13,389 bases of DNA from Astrothelium macrocarpum (Eukaryota > Ascomycota > Dothideomycetes > Trypetheliales > Trypetheliaceae): the NCBI GenBank assembly GCA_021030915.1, contig JAGEMR010000271.1:1-13389 (forward strand), read 5' to 3'. Numbering within the stretch: position 1 is the stretch's first letter; each line of letters starts with the position of its first letter. This document shows positions 1 to 8,588 of this stretch, piece after piece. A program made the translations under genes and the position numbers. Below the pieces are notes generated by a model. The model saw nothing but the letters and a program-made list of their open reading frames with translations. It was not told the origin of the DNA and made no database searches.

Positions 1-74
1 GTACGAATTCGTGGTGTTGAGCGAAATTCGAGGTGTGCACGCAGCCGGGCCGTGCACGGAGCCGGGACTACTCC
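1..74 (+). mobile_element. Terminal end of a pogo-like DNA transposon (body outside window)
   Basis: GC-rich element end. Positions 33-77 match, without gaps, the reverse complement of 11310-11354, the TIR of the third transposon, at about three quarters of 45 positions. Both copies consist of two imperfect tandem units of about 16 bp (GTGC..GC.GCCGGGCC type), and both end in ACTCC followed by TA, the expected Tc1/mariner-pogo target dinucleotide (75-76 here). Orientation implies that the element body and its transposase, on the plus strand, lie left of position 1. The call rests on this match; no transposase is visible here. Confidence 0.55.
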
Positions 75-79
75 TAAAC

Positions 80-151
80 TTCCGCAAGCCAATCATACAC
101 TTTTGTTATGCAAGTTTGAGGTCTGTGCTCGTGTTCCGCAAACCAATCATA
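80..151 (+). repeat. Pair of 18-bp direct repeats carrying CCAAT boxes
   Basis: The 18-mer TTCCGCAARCCAATCATA occurs at 80-97 and 134-151 with one difference (G88/A142), 54 bp apart. Each copy contains CCAAT, the core bound by the fungal HAP/CBC complex. The repeats lie about 160-230 bp upstream of the first ATG of the Clr5 gene, so they could be promoter elements. They could equally be leftover repeat sequence, since they abut the transposon end at 1-74. Function is inferred. Confidence 0.4.
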
Positions 152-310
152 TGTCTGGGTTCGGCCTCACATCCGCAATTCTACTAACGATGCATTTTCT
201 CTTTGGGTTCCGTGAGAACATAAACATGGCTCCCCTCTCTATCATATTCCCCTCTTCTTTGAATGCACTAAGTACGCGGATGTTTTCCAAAAGTTTGGGT
301 CATTGCACCG

Positions 311-1383
311 ATGTACCTAGGAGCATCTGGGCTTAAGCCCTCTTCGGGTACTCCTCTTGCTTTCCATTATCCTTCTGCTTCCAGTACGCCTACTCCTGCT
401 GTATCTTCGTCTAAACGGAGGCTCAAAGCACCCACGAAAGCTGAAGCAGAATGGGAGCGAATTGAACCACGTTTTAAGCAGCTCTACATTGTTGAGGATA
501 GGTCACTCGAAGAGGTTCAACAGATACTGGAAAGGGATGAAAACTTTAAAGCGACGTAAGCACCTTTATCGCTTCTCTTTTTGAGTTTTTGCTGTCGCCT
601 TCGCTTGGTCTCTTTCCTTGAATCTTACATCTGTGTGTGTTCAATGGGGCTCTTAATATCGTACGGGGTGTATAAACAAATGAATTTACTCTTCAACTAC
701 GAGGTCCAATGTGCAGGGGGATCGCCAGTGACGCGGAGTCAGCGACTATGAGCTTCCGAGTCCATATATTAATTGATCCATAGTCCAACTCAATTCAGAA
801 CGAAAATCGATAAATGGAAGTTCAAAAAATACATTCGGAAGGAAGAGTACCAGGACCTGCTTCGAAAGGAGGAGGGGGCCCGGAATTCAGCAAATCCCAG
901 TAAGCGAAAGAGATACACTGTTGGAGACCTCCCAGTCAAACGAGCAAAGATCGAGCGCTTCAAGATTGACCATCCAAAATTGGGGCCACGTCGTTCTCGT
1001 AGGTCTTTCACATATTCTCTTAGATATCTACTGATGAAAAATCAGCTACCCCTTCAGACATCGCCAGTGACACGGAAAGGTTCTCAGAGATCACCGAGGC
1101 GTTATCTCAACTACGTCTTGGTGAACAAAGCAGCCAAAGTGGGTCGCTAGCAGAGCATGCGTCAGGATGCTTCGACTCAGAGGGTGCACTCATGGTCTAT
1201 CCGCCTAAGGATCCAGCCCAAAAAGCCGAGAACCTATACGTCAACTTCGATGCAATCTCTCGGGATTTGGGCGATCAATCAGATGACAATCAAGCTGACA
1301 ACACTCTCGAGATCGAAGCCGAAGCGTCAGACCTATTGGAACATGAGTTGAAAGTCATGGAAGAAGATATTATTGAGGAGTAA
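311..1383 (+). CDS. Clr5-domain protein, 5' half (three exons), truncated by stop and transposon island
   Basis: Exons are 311-555, 784-998 and 1046-1383. Intron 1 starts GTAAGC and ends TAG (228 nt); intron 2 starts GTAGGT and ends CAG (47 nt, possible branch site CTGAT). Both keep one frame, giving 265 residues. The Clr5 domain (Pfam family named after fission yeast Clr5) spans residues 46-99: W48, then LY (58-59), a LEEV segment, FKAT across the first splice, and QFRTKIDKWKFKKYI. A basic stretch follows (SKRKRYTVGDLPVKRAKIER), probably nuclear. The tail from about residue 210 is acidic. Clr5-domain proteins are usually far longer, and the missing C-terminal part is found at 4626-6419 in the same frame. 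The stop at 1381 may be a mutated CAA. The start ATG at 311 is the only one in frame in exon 1; an upstream exon cannot be excluded. The role is likely nuclear or regulatory, but the family is poorly characterised. Confidence 0.75.
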
Positions 1384-1491
1384 ATTACAAACGGTAATGA
1401 GGAACAAACTATATACGCACAAATCATATATGATAACGATTATTATAAAATTTTAAAGATAATTTTTTAATAATATTTTTTTAAAAATAAA
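1190..1491 (+). repeat. Direct duplication, copy A (Clr5 exon 3 and beyond)
   Basis: This segment is repeated at about 4432-4732, offset 3242 bp around the shared stop codon. In copy A the part before 1383 is unmutated and coding, and the part after it is progressively AT-rich. Between 1432-1475 and 4674-4717, 20 of 44 positions differ, and every one is G-to-A or C-to-T in copy A. That is the RIP signature. Similarity fades after about 1491. The left boundary may extend back to about 1168, but the partner copy is too mutated to place it. Confidence 0.8.
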
Positions 1492-1678
1492 TCTGACATA
1501 ATTATGTATATGAAAAAATGAATAATATCAATTTTAATTTATTAATTTTTTTTAAATATGAATTATTTATTAAAATAAAATATAATTAATTTGTTTTATA
1601 AATAAAAATTTTTAATTTCGTTTAAAATTAATAATATTTAATTTATGAATTTTAAAATTTTTTTATAAAAAATATATA

Positions 1679-1746
1679 ACGTATTGGATCAGCGAAGCGG
1701 CCATATCAGCGAAGCGGCCGCTTTTTCTTGGCACCACCATTTCATG
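1679..1746 (+). repeat. Left terminal inverted repeat of element 1 (with 17-bp internal duplication)
   Basis: Matches the reverse complement of 3461-3511 apart from one C/T difference (1743) and an extra 17 bp. The extra unit is a tandem copy of ATCAGCGAAGCGGCCAT (1688-1704, then again from 1705). Both TIRs contain the 12-bp palindrome AAGCGGCCGCTT. The TIR keeps CpA sites (GCACCACCATTTCATG) while the adjacent sequence is entirely AT-rich. Confidence 0.9.
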
Positions 1747-1779
1747 TTTTTCAATCATTATTTTTATCATTATTCAAAT

Positions 1780-3260
1780 CCCAATTTATAGATTCTAGAT
1801 TTATATCAGATTCTGAAAATTCTTCAATATTTTTTTGATAAATACGTGTATTATATTCTATCTTTTCATAATTTTTATAATATCATAAAATTGATTGAAT
1901 TTCTTTTTAATCATCATTATTTCGAATTTTTTTAAACGATTATAATATTTTAAATGTATTTATAACGATTTATATTATTTTTATATTATATTCTATTATA
2001 TCATTATATTAAATCCGTTTTTTTTTATATTTTTTTCATTTAATTATTATTTTTAATTATTTTTCAAATTTTATAATACGGGAAATTTGAAATATATTTT
2101 AATATAATATCAATTCAGTATTTTTTATAAATTATAAAAATCTATTTTTAATTTCTGAAAATGATCAAATAAAAGAATTATTTATAAATTTATATTATAA
2201 TTCAAATTTATGAATATTATTTAGAATTTTTAATTATTATATTATTTTTAATAAAAGGGATTCTGATAATATATATAATTGTATATTTAAATAATTCAAT
2301 ATTTTTTACGTATTAATTAGAATTAATTCTGATATTTTAAAAATTTTTCGATAATTTTTTTTTATAAATATATTAAAAAACGCATTTTTAAAAATTGGAA
2401 GAAAATCTTTTTTATTGATATAAAAGATATATCAATATACCAAATTTCGTATATTTTAAAAATATTTTAATTTTAAAAACGCAAAATAAATTATATTTAA
2501 AAATTGAAAGATATATAAAGAATAAAATGATATATAAAATATGAAAATTTTATTTTCAAAATAAAAATTTTTAAAATTCTGATTAAAATAATTCTTATGA
2601 TCATTTAAAATGAATAATCAATATCTTCTAATTTAATATATTTTTATATATATATTAAAATATTTTAATCATTTTAAATTAAATATATTATTAATTCAAT
2701 CGTTTTCAGAAATTGAAAATTTTCAAATAAAAGATATATCTATTTTTTCATATCAGATAAAAATATAAATATATTTTTTATAAATAATAAATGATAGAAT
2801 TATATATCTAATAATATAAATATTCTGAATTATAATAATTCATTCATAATCATTTGATTGAATAAATTAAAATCGAATATATTTTTCGATATCAATAATA
2901 ATTTTTATTGATCCGATAATATTCATTTAAAAATTAATTTTATCAAAATTATGAATATCATTATCAAATATTTTATATTTAATTTTTATTTTTTTAATCA
3001 ATTTAAATTATATATTTATGATTTCTGAATTCTTTTATAATATTTTTTATCAATCTTTTATTTAATTGAAAATCATTTTTAATTTATTAGAATATATTAT
3101 AAATTTTTTAATCCATTTTTTATTCATTGATTCTTCATTACATATATTTAATATTTTATCTGTCATATCTGATATTTTATATAATTAAAATATAAATCCT
3201 TTTAAATTTAAATTAAAAATATATTGAATAATAATTTCTTTTTCATTCATTATAAATTTT
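1780..3260 (-). pseudogene. Degraded Fot1-like transposase of element 1
   Basis: Minus-strand translation gives recognisable blocks in family order. MNEKEIIIQYIFNLNLKGF (from 3250) matches the start of the CENP-B/Tc5-type helix-turn-helix region. After a frameshift, ISDMTDKILNICNEESMNKK (from about 3175) continues into a KKWIKKF block (family: GKKWAERF). FDNDIHNFDKINF (about 2970-2935) is the first catalytic Asp region (family: DDD.YNFDETGF). An acidic tail, EEFSESDINLESINWDLNND (about 1848-1789), lies near the left TIR, where the protein should end. Many TAA/TAG/TGA codons interrupt it. What is inferred is family membership; the exact start and stop cannot be fixed. Confidence 0.75.
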
Positions 3261-3460
3261 GAATAATTAAATTAAATGATAAATCGGAAAAAAATTTCAT
3301 ATAATTAATCAAAAAACCGTTAATATCTGAAATTAAACATTATTATAATAAATCATAAATTTTTAAATTATTTAAATTTATAAATTCAGAATATAAAATC
3401 AATTCTATTTTCTTATTGAATTAATAATATTTTGCGTTATTATTACATATTGTGATAATT

Positions 3461-3511
3461 CATAAAATGGTGGTGCCAAGAAAAAGCGGCCGCTTCGCTG
3501 ATCCAATACGT
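3461..3511 (-). repeat. Right terminal inverted repeat of element 1
   Basis: A 51-bp TIR ending ...GATCCAATACGT against TA (3512-3513). It mirrors 1679-1746 without the 17-bp duplication, and carries the same AAGCGGCCGCTT palindrome and GGTGGTGCCAAG block. It stands out as the only GC-rich patch between 1750 and 4330. Confidence 0.9.
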
Positions 3512-4337
3512 TATTTATTAAAATATTAAATTTATTTTAAATTAATTTTATTTATTATTCAATTATTATTATTTAAAAAAATAATTCAATTTTTTAAAAT
3601 AATATAATTTTCATATTAATTTATAAAATAATTTTTATTTATAATTATTAAAAATAATAAAATCATTTAATTTTAAAAATTGATATTTTAAATTATTATA
3701 ATTCATTTTCAATTATTAAATTAAATCATTTTAAATTTTTTATATTAATTTATATATATAATTATTATAATAGAAAAAATAATATTTATTATAAAATCAA
3801 TTTTATCGAAATTAAATATATCAATTATATTTATATCATATTTAATTATTATATTTAATATAAATAAAAATCAATTTTAAATAAATTTGGAATTTTTATA
3901 TAAAATTTTTTAAAAATCATATTTATATATAAAATATATTTTGAATTTTGAATATTATCTAATAAAATTAAAAATTCAATTAAATCTGATATGTATCATA
4001 TTATATTGAACTAAAAATTAATTGGTCATATTTTATATATAAAAAATTCTAAATAAATATTTTTAAAAATATAATTCGAATATAAAATTTTTAATATATA
4101 ATTTTTTTATATCATTAAATTTTTATGAATTAGATATTATATCATTTTATGATTGATATTTACAAAATCGTCAATGAAAAATATTTAAAACAATTTTATA
4201 AATTTTTATAACAATTTTGATCTTTAAATTTTGATTTTATTTTAAAATTTAAATTATAAAATTTAAATTCCTTTCATTTAAAATCATAAATATAATTAAT
4301 GATGGAAATATTTTATATAAAAGAAAGAAGATTGAAT

Positions 4338-4391
4338 TGGTAAAGAAAGTGGACCTCTCGCTTGTGCGGACCGCTCGTTTGTATACCACGT
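4338..4391 (-). repeat. Surviving terminal repeat of element 2
   Basis: A GC-rich block in an AT-rich surround, containing GGACCTCTCGCTTGTGCGGA and ending TATACCACGT, followed by TA (4392-4393). Read inward from the end it begins ACGTGGTATACAAACGAGCG, the arrangement of Fot1-class termini. No inverted partner was recognised in the window, which fits loss of the other end. Confidence 0.65.
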
Positions 4392-4431
4392 TATTGATTT
4401 TAAATAAAAAATTTTTTTGATTAAATTTAAA

Positions 4432-4732
4432 AATGATTTATAATATTAATTAAATTATTAAAAATTTATATATGAAAATATTAAAATAATAAATAAAAAT
4501 AACGAAAAAAATAAATATTTTAAAAATGAAAATTTATAAAAATTTTTTAATAATAAATAATTCGAATTCATAATTTATTAAAATATAAATTGAAAATCAT
4601 AAAAGAAGATATTATTGAGAAGTAAATTACAAATGGTAATGAGAAACGAGTTATATACGCATGAGCCATATGTGGTAACGGCTACCATGGGACCTCAGAG
4701 GTAGCTTCCCAACAACAAGACCCAGAAGCAAA
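4432..4732 (+). repeat. Direct duplication, copy B (Clr5 exon 3 and beyond)
   Basis: Partner of 1190-1491. Before about 4600 this copy is RIP-mutated: for example, the stretch CCGAGAACCTATACGT of the gene (1226-1241) reads TTAAAAATTTATATAT at 4458-4473. After 4625 it is largely unmutated and coding. Small indels occur (about 9 bp between the 1192/4433 and 1226/4458 anchors). The mutated part of each copy faces the transposon island. Confidence 0.8.
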
Positions 4733-6419
4733 GGTTTCCAAAAGAAAGCTGCGCACCAGGAGTCCAACGCGACCATATGGCCCGATCATTCCCTTGTCTA
4801 AGCGGTAGCGAAGAACTGTACCACATCCATCTGGGACTCATTATCCAGGGGCGTATTGCTCTTCCGTCTCGGAATTTGATTGGTGGTCCACATATTTTGT
4901 GTCGTCTAAGATCAACTCTCGTCTGCTTTACGCAGTTGGTGACGATGATATCTCATCTCGCCGCCGTTTCGAGAGTGATTTCGAAGGAGAGTTGTTGGAA
5001 AATTTTAGTCGTCCATGGATTATGAAACTTTTCCAAGGACTGATTGACACGCGAAACACTTACGCAGACGAAATGGCATACCGAGAGAAGGCCCACCAAC
5101 ATCTAGTGCTGGTGATAGAAGCGGGTATCACGCCTCCAGAGGCAATCAAAGTATTGCCCGCTTACTATCAAACAATGGTGCTACTCATGGATATCCTCCT
5201 ACATCATGACAAGATTATCACAAAGAATTCCATCGATATTCCGTGGTGCGTTTCTGGAGTTTTACGAATCACTATTGATGATTTCATGAGCGACGGTAGC
5301 TTCACCCAACTTTTTAAACAGCTTGTGATAGTCACTTGATTTGTTTCTAACTCAGATAAGCAAAGAATATTTGGTGCCTTCGAGCGTCTTATTTGGGCTA
5401 AGGTATTCGGCAAATACAATCCTCATTTACTACAGCCTTCAGACAATCATGGCATTTTGCCCCTTCGCATCCAAGCAAAAGTGAAAAAGATGGGGTGGGC
5501 ATTAATGCGGAATTTCGATCCCTCTCGATCTCGTGTATATGTCAGTCAGCCAGAAAACCGAGTCAACCCAATTGTTCTCCAGTATGCCACTTGCGGGTTG
5601 GGGGTCACTTCTCTTCCTCTGACTGCGTTTCGGCTAGTTACTGGTCTACGCTATTTGCAAGGATATGAAAATTGCGGATATGTGTTCGAGGGCAGTAGAA
5701 ATAAACTTGAAGCTGTTGCCAATGAGCTTGATCATCCTGCCTCTACCGATAGAGCGTCAGACTGGTTACTTTTGTGGGCGTCCTTGAACCCCCCATGGGT
5801 CCTTTCTTCGAACTCGATCGGTATCCCGGGGGTGATAGAGACATTTTTTTGGCTGTGGATCGACTTCTATAAGAGCCTGCGGGCGTTCAAAAGGAGCAAA
5901 GAACTGGGGGATTTCCTGTATGGTCGAATTGAGCAAGAACCTACTGCACCTTCGGTGCATACCGCAGACGACGAATCGAGGAGTTCAGTTGACGGCGGAC
6001 CGGAGCCTCCAGCTAATGAGAAATCCTGGCCTCCTGCGTATGAAGCATTTGAAGCTTGGACCGATCAAGAATTCTGGGGTGCAGAAATCCAACTTTTCAA
6101 GCGTGTATCAGATATGGTGAGGCCAAATCGCGGAACGTCGTCTACAACAGGTTGGTATAAAGCGTATAAAACCATGGCCAACATAGCAAGCAAGGACTAC
6201 AAGTTTTCAACTAGCGAGGAATTTGAGGATCTTGTAGATCAGGAATTTGAGGATTGGACTAATCAAAAATTGGAGAGTTTCATAGTACAGATATATTTAG
6301 ATGTGGACAAAGAGATCAAAGATACTTCAGAGGAAGTCTCGACTGGTTCGGCTGATGGCAGCCCCGAAGCTTCTACTAGTGAGAATCTGCGGCCTGCAGG
6401 CGGAAAATCCGGAGCTTGA
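4626..6419 (+). pseudogene. Clr5-domain protein, 3' half (two exons), in-frame stops, separated from its 5' half
   Basis: Exon 4626-5295, intron 5296-5355 (60 nt, GTAGCT...CTAACTCAG, phase 1), exon 5356-6419. The duplication alignment shows that the exon-3 frame of the 5' half continues here directly. Joined, the ancestral protein is about 843 residues. In-frame stops are TAA 4623, TGA 4662 and TAG 4806, each one C-to-T change from a sense codon. The TGA faces CAA (1420-1422) in copy A, which points to an original CGA. Visible features are a basic segment (KVSKRKLRTRSPTRP), a hydrophobic helix-like stretch (YYQTMVLLMDILLHHDK), W-rich blocks after 5356 and an acidic tail with imperfect repeats (AFEAWTDQEF; EFEDLVDQEFEDWTNQ). 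From 4809 on the frame is open to 6419. The first in-frame ATG there is 5022, so a shortened product is conceivable, but no promoter is recognised. I know no function for this region. Confidence 0.65.
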
Positions 6420-7020
6420 ATAGAGCCAGAATTCGGAGATTAGCTAGATGGAAGCGCACACAGTCTCGCGTTTGGGTTATCTGGGTTAAGATTTCAATTA
6501 TTTCAGTACTGGCAGAGTCATTTCTCAACGATAACAGCGAGGTCAGCTTTTCAACAAAGCCATCGCACTATTTAAAATGCAATAACTTCTTTACCCATGC
6601 CAAGTATAGTAGATAAATCTTTGAGTATGCCCAACTCCGTGTATTTAGGAGAGAAATGACCTTTGTCAGAAGCGGGAAACTTTGCGGCAAATTACTTTCC
6701 ACCAGACATTCCATTCGTCGAGCGCTCGTCTTGCAGTATCCTGCGGCAAGGGTGACAATGACAAAGTGGACACGTTGCTGAGCCACATCGGTTATTGTTT
6801 CGATAATCCATATTAACGTTGATACATTGCACTAATTCAATCTTTGAATCATTTAATAATATAGTCAATGAATATTAAATTTATACCTTTTAATGATAAA
6901 ACTTCTGTTTTTTATACCATTACAAATTTCTCTGAACAGATAATTGTTTCTGTGTGAAGCTTTGTTGGAACGGATTGGCATATTTTCATTAGAGTCTGAT
7001 GGCCGTCATATGCGAATTCA
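6420..7020. other. Intergenic, no supported gene
   Basis: The 3' flank of the Clr5 gene remnant. Only short open frames occur on either strand, none with a recognisable motif. A moderately AT-rich patch lies at about 6830-6960. An open frame of about 50 codons (6649-6813, plus strand) has protein-like composition but neither a start codon nor a recognised motif. Confidence 0.5.
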
Positions 7021-8481
7021 AACAATAGGTAACTCTACCCAGGACCCACTTCGCGTCGTCACTGTGGAAAGGCACCAGATATAGTGCCAATATTGAGTTT
7101 GAATAAGCCTTGTGGACCAGATAGAACACTTATGAATCACCTAGAACTGCCTACGCCACCTTTGGACACAAACGACAGAAAACTCGGAGAAGAGGACCTG
7201 CAGACTCTGTAGCCATGGCGTTACGTAAGTGTTCGAATCCACCTGGAAACATCGTTTCACAAAGACATAGCTCCAGACGTTGAGTCGATGACTTCCACAA
7301 CGCAGCAAGATACCACACAGAGTTATCACATGAGGATACCCTCTCCGTCCCTGGATGTTGAACAGTTGACTTGGTCTTGCTGGTCTGGACTCGAAAACGC
7401 AAATAGTAGCTGACAAGAGAAAGGCGACTGTTTATCCAGGATAGAATCTGATGTGACCATGGATCTAAATCTGGCGGAAGTCCCAGTTGACTTTCACTAA
7501 TGTACTTCTATTGATTCTGAGGCTCCTTAAGCGATAATCTGGGATACAGCGATAGACCGGGGCTTGCCGTCTCCAAAGACAACCAATCAAGCCGATAAGG
7601 CTTGCAAAGGACTGTCCTCACAACCCAGAAGCCAAACCGAGGAAGATGAAACGGAGTGTCCCAATATATTTACGCTTGCTTGGCAGATCCCGCGGATAGA
7701 AAGCGGAGAATAAGTCTCTGAAAAGAAACATTGCCAGAGCTTAGAGGATTATCTACAGCACACGGATGGCTCACAGACTTTGTATGAACTGACACAACAC
7801 AGCACTTCAGATTCAATACATCCTTCCTGAGTATCGGTGCAGCAACTTGATTTCACTGTACATGACATACCTCATCACTGCTACTGTTTCACGCAGACAA
7901 CAGCGCTCTTGGCTCCAGTTAAATTTGGTTCGATACCACGAAGGCGTAGACGAGGAAACGCAGAGGAATTTTGCGCTGATGATCCGATAACTCTTCTTAT
8001 ACTCCCCTGTGCTCTCCATCTTTTGAGTGAGTTCGTGTCGATCTCCACATTCGTGCAGCACATCTTAGATCATCCATGGCCTTCGTTTCAGGCCTCCCAT
8101 TCATTTTCATCCTCTCCGTCGATGACGGACAACATTCTGCGGATTTTGTGCATACCCACGGTACAACCAGGATTGCCGAAGATGCTATCAAAGAATAATA
8201 CTTTACAACTGCGTCTCAGACTCAGTATCGTAAGTGGGCTGTATGAGCAAGTGATTGCAGCGTTAGACCGTATCTTCCATACCACCAGGACAAGAAACCA
8301 AAGTTCGGAGCTATTATCAGCAGCACTAAGTCTAATTTACATCTCATACACAGTTGTGGACCTTGTTCAGGGTAGGGAGAGGGTTGTGCGGGAGAAGAAA
8401 GAGGCAGCAGAAAGACAGGCCGCTGAATGCGGGTCATGGGATTGCGATTGGATGACAAATCTCTTGAAAATGATCGGGTAG
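7021..8481 (+). pseudogene. Possible broken reading frame, unrecognised product
   Basis: One plus-strand frame runs from about 7033 to 8481 with protein-like stretches: PTPPLDTND near 7160, RIPSPSLDVEQLTW near 7350, DFTVHDIPHHCYCFTQTTAL near 7850-7910. It has stops at 7030, 7210, 7411, 7498, 7528, 7711 and 7828, then about 217 open codons to 8481. The open part has no ATG until about 8120, which argues against an independent gene. The stops are single C-to-T changes from Gln or Arg codons, but that is true of most stops and is weak evidence. The other two plus frames also contain plausible-looking stretches, for example at 7802-7990. A regulator C-terminus was considered, but no Zn2Cys6 cluster was found upstream. 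The product is unknown. Confidence 0.25.
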
Positions 8482-8588
8482 GGAGCATTAGTCGACGAAG
8501 CCTGAAGCTAATTGATCTGATTTTGCTGCTATTATCTGATAGATAAGGAAATTACCATTGTGGCTTAGTCGAGTTTTCCCACAGCTTA

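Larger units (their letters stand above)
1679..3511 (-). mobile_element. Complete Fot1/pogo-like DNA transposon (element 1), RIP-degraded
   Basis: An 1833-bp element bounded by TIRs that begin ACGTATTGGATCAGCGAAGC. It is flanked on both sides by TA (1677-1678 and 3512-3513), the target duplication of Tc1/mariner-family transposons. The length is close to that of Fot1-class elements of filamentous fungi (about 1.9 kb). The interior is almost pure A/T with scattered CG dinucleotides, and remnants of a transposase lie on the minus strand. The element sits inside a second Fot1-like element and has no intact open frame, so it cannot move by itself. Confidence 0.85.
1500..4300 (-). pseudogene. Degraded Fot1-like transposase of element 2 (in two pieces)
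   Basis: The minus strand near 3814-3794 reads NFDKIDF, a decayed form of the NFDETGF block holding the first catalytic Asp of Fot1/pogo DDE transposases. It is followed by II.IIFS, in place of the family's MMG.IST. About 30 codons further on, KKFKMI and a run matching the family's R.GKPKMIQPGNREW can be followed. Near 3570-3512 the reading INKINLK.I.YFNK parallels the family's NK.GLEWI.HF(D/N)K, and reading resumes weakly left of element 1 (1678 downwards). Stops and frameshifts abound, and codons are shifted to AT-rich ones as RIP would do. The frame cannot be coding. The C-terminal third of the transposase is missing. Confidence 0.6.
1492..4391 (-). mobile_element. Truncated Fot1-like element (element 2), split by nested element 1
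   Basis: Its surviving end is at 4391, where a GC-rich terminus finishes in CCACGT followed by TA (4392-4393). This matches Fot1-type ends that begin ACGT next to a TA target. The body runs leftwards from there to 3512, is interrupted by element 1 (1679-3511), and seems to resume at 1678 down to about 1492. Translation of the minus strand gives degraded Fot1-type transposase motifs on both sides of element 1. No second terminus was found at the left; there the sequence passes directly into duplication copy A. The left boundary is approximate. Confidence 0.6.

Noticed and set aside
52..336. Open frame of 94 codons upstream of the Clr5 gene
   Set aside because: It overlaps the transposon end and the CCAAT repeats, has no recognisable content and runs into the Clr5 first exon in a different frame.
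1384..4620. Mitochondrial insertion or centromere as the cause of the AT-rich block
   Set aside because: TIRs with TA duplications, decayed transposase motifs and the transition-only alignment to copy B explain the composition as RIP of transposons.
1380..4698. Splicing out the island as one 3.3-kb intron (GTAAAT at 1380 to CTCAG at 4698)
   Set aside because: Both sites look usable, but the join shifts the frame and closes at TAA 4799 after about 34 codons, whereas the natural continuation is in another frame. The length is also extreme for a fungal intron.
4777..5025. Open frame starting at ATG 4777
   Set aside because: It overlaps the Clr5 3' half in another frame. The frame shared with the 5' half has the coherent protein and joins the next exon through a standard intron.
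7141..7416. Two overlapping minus-strand open frames of 83-91 codons
   Set aside because: No motif, no neighbouring exon in frame, and the plus strand reads at least as well. Likely chance.
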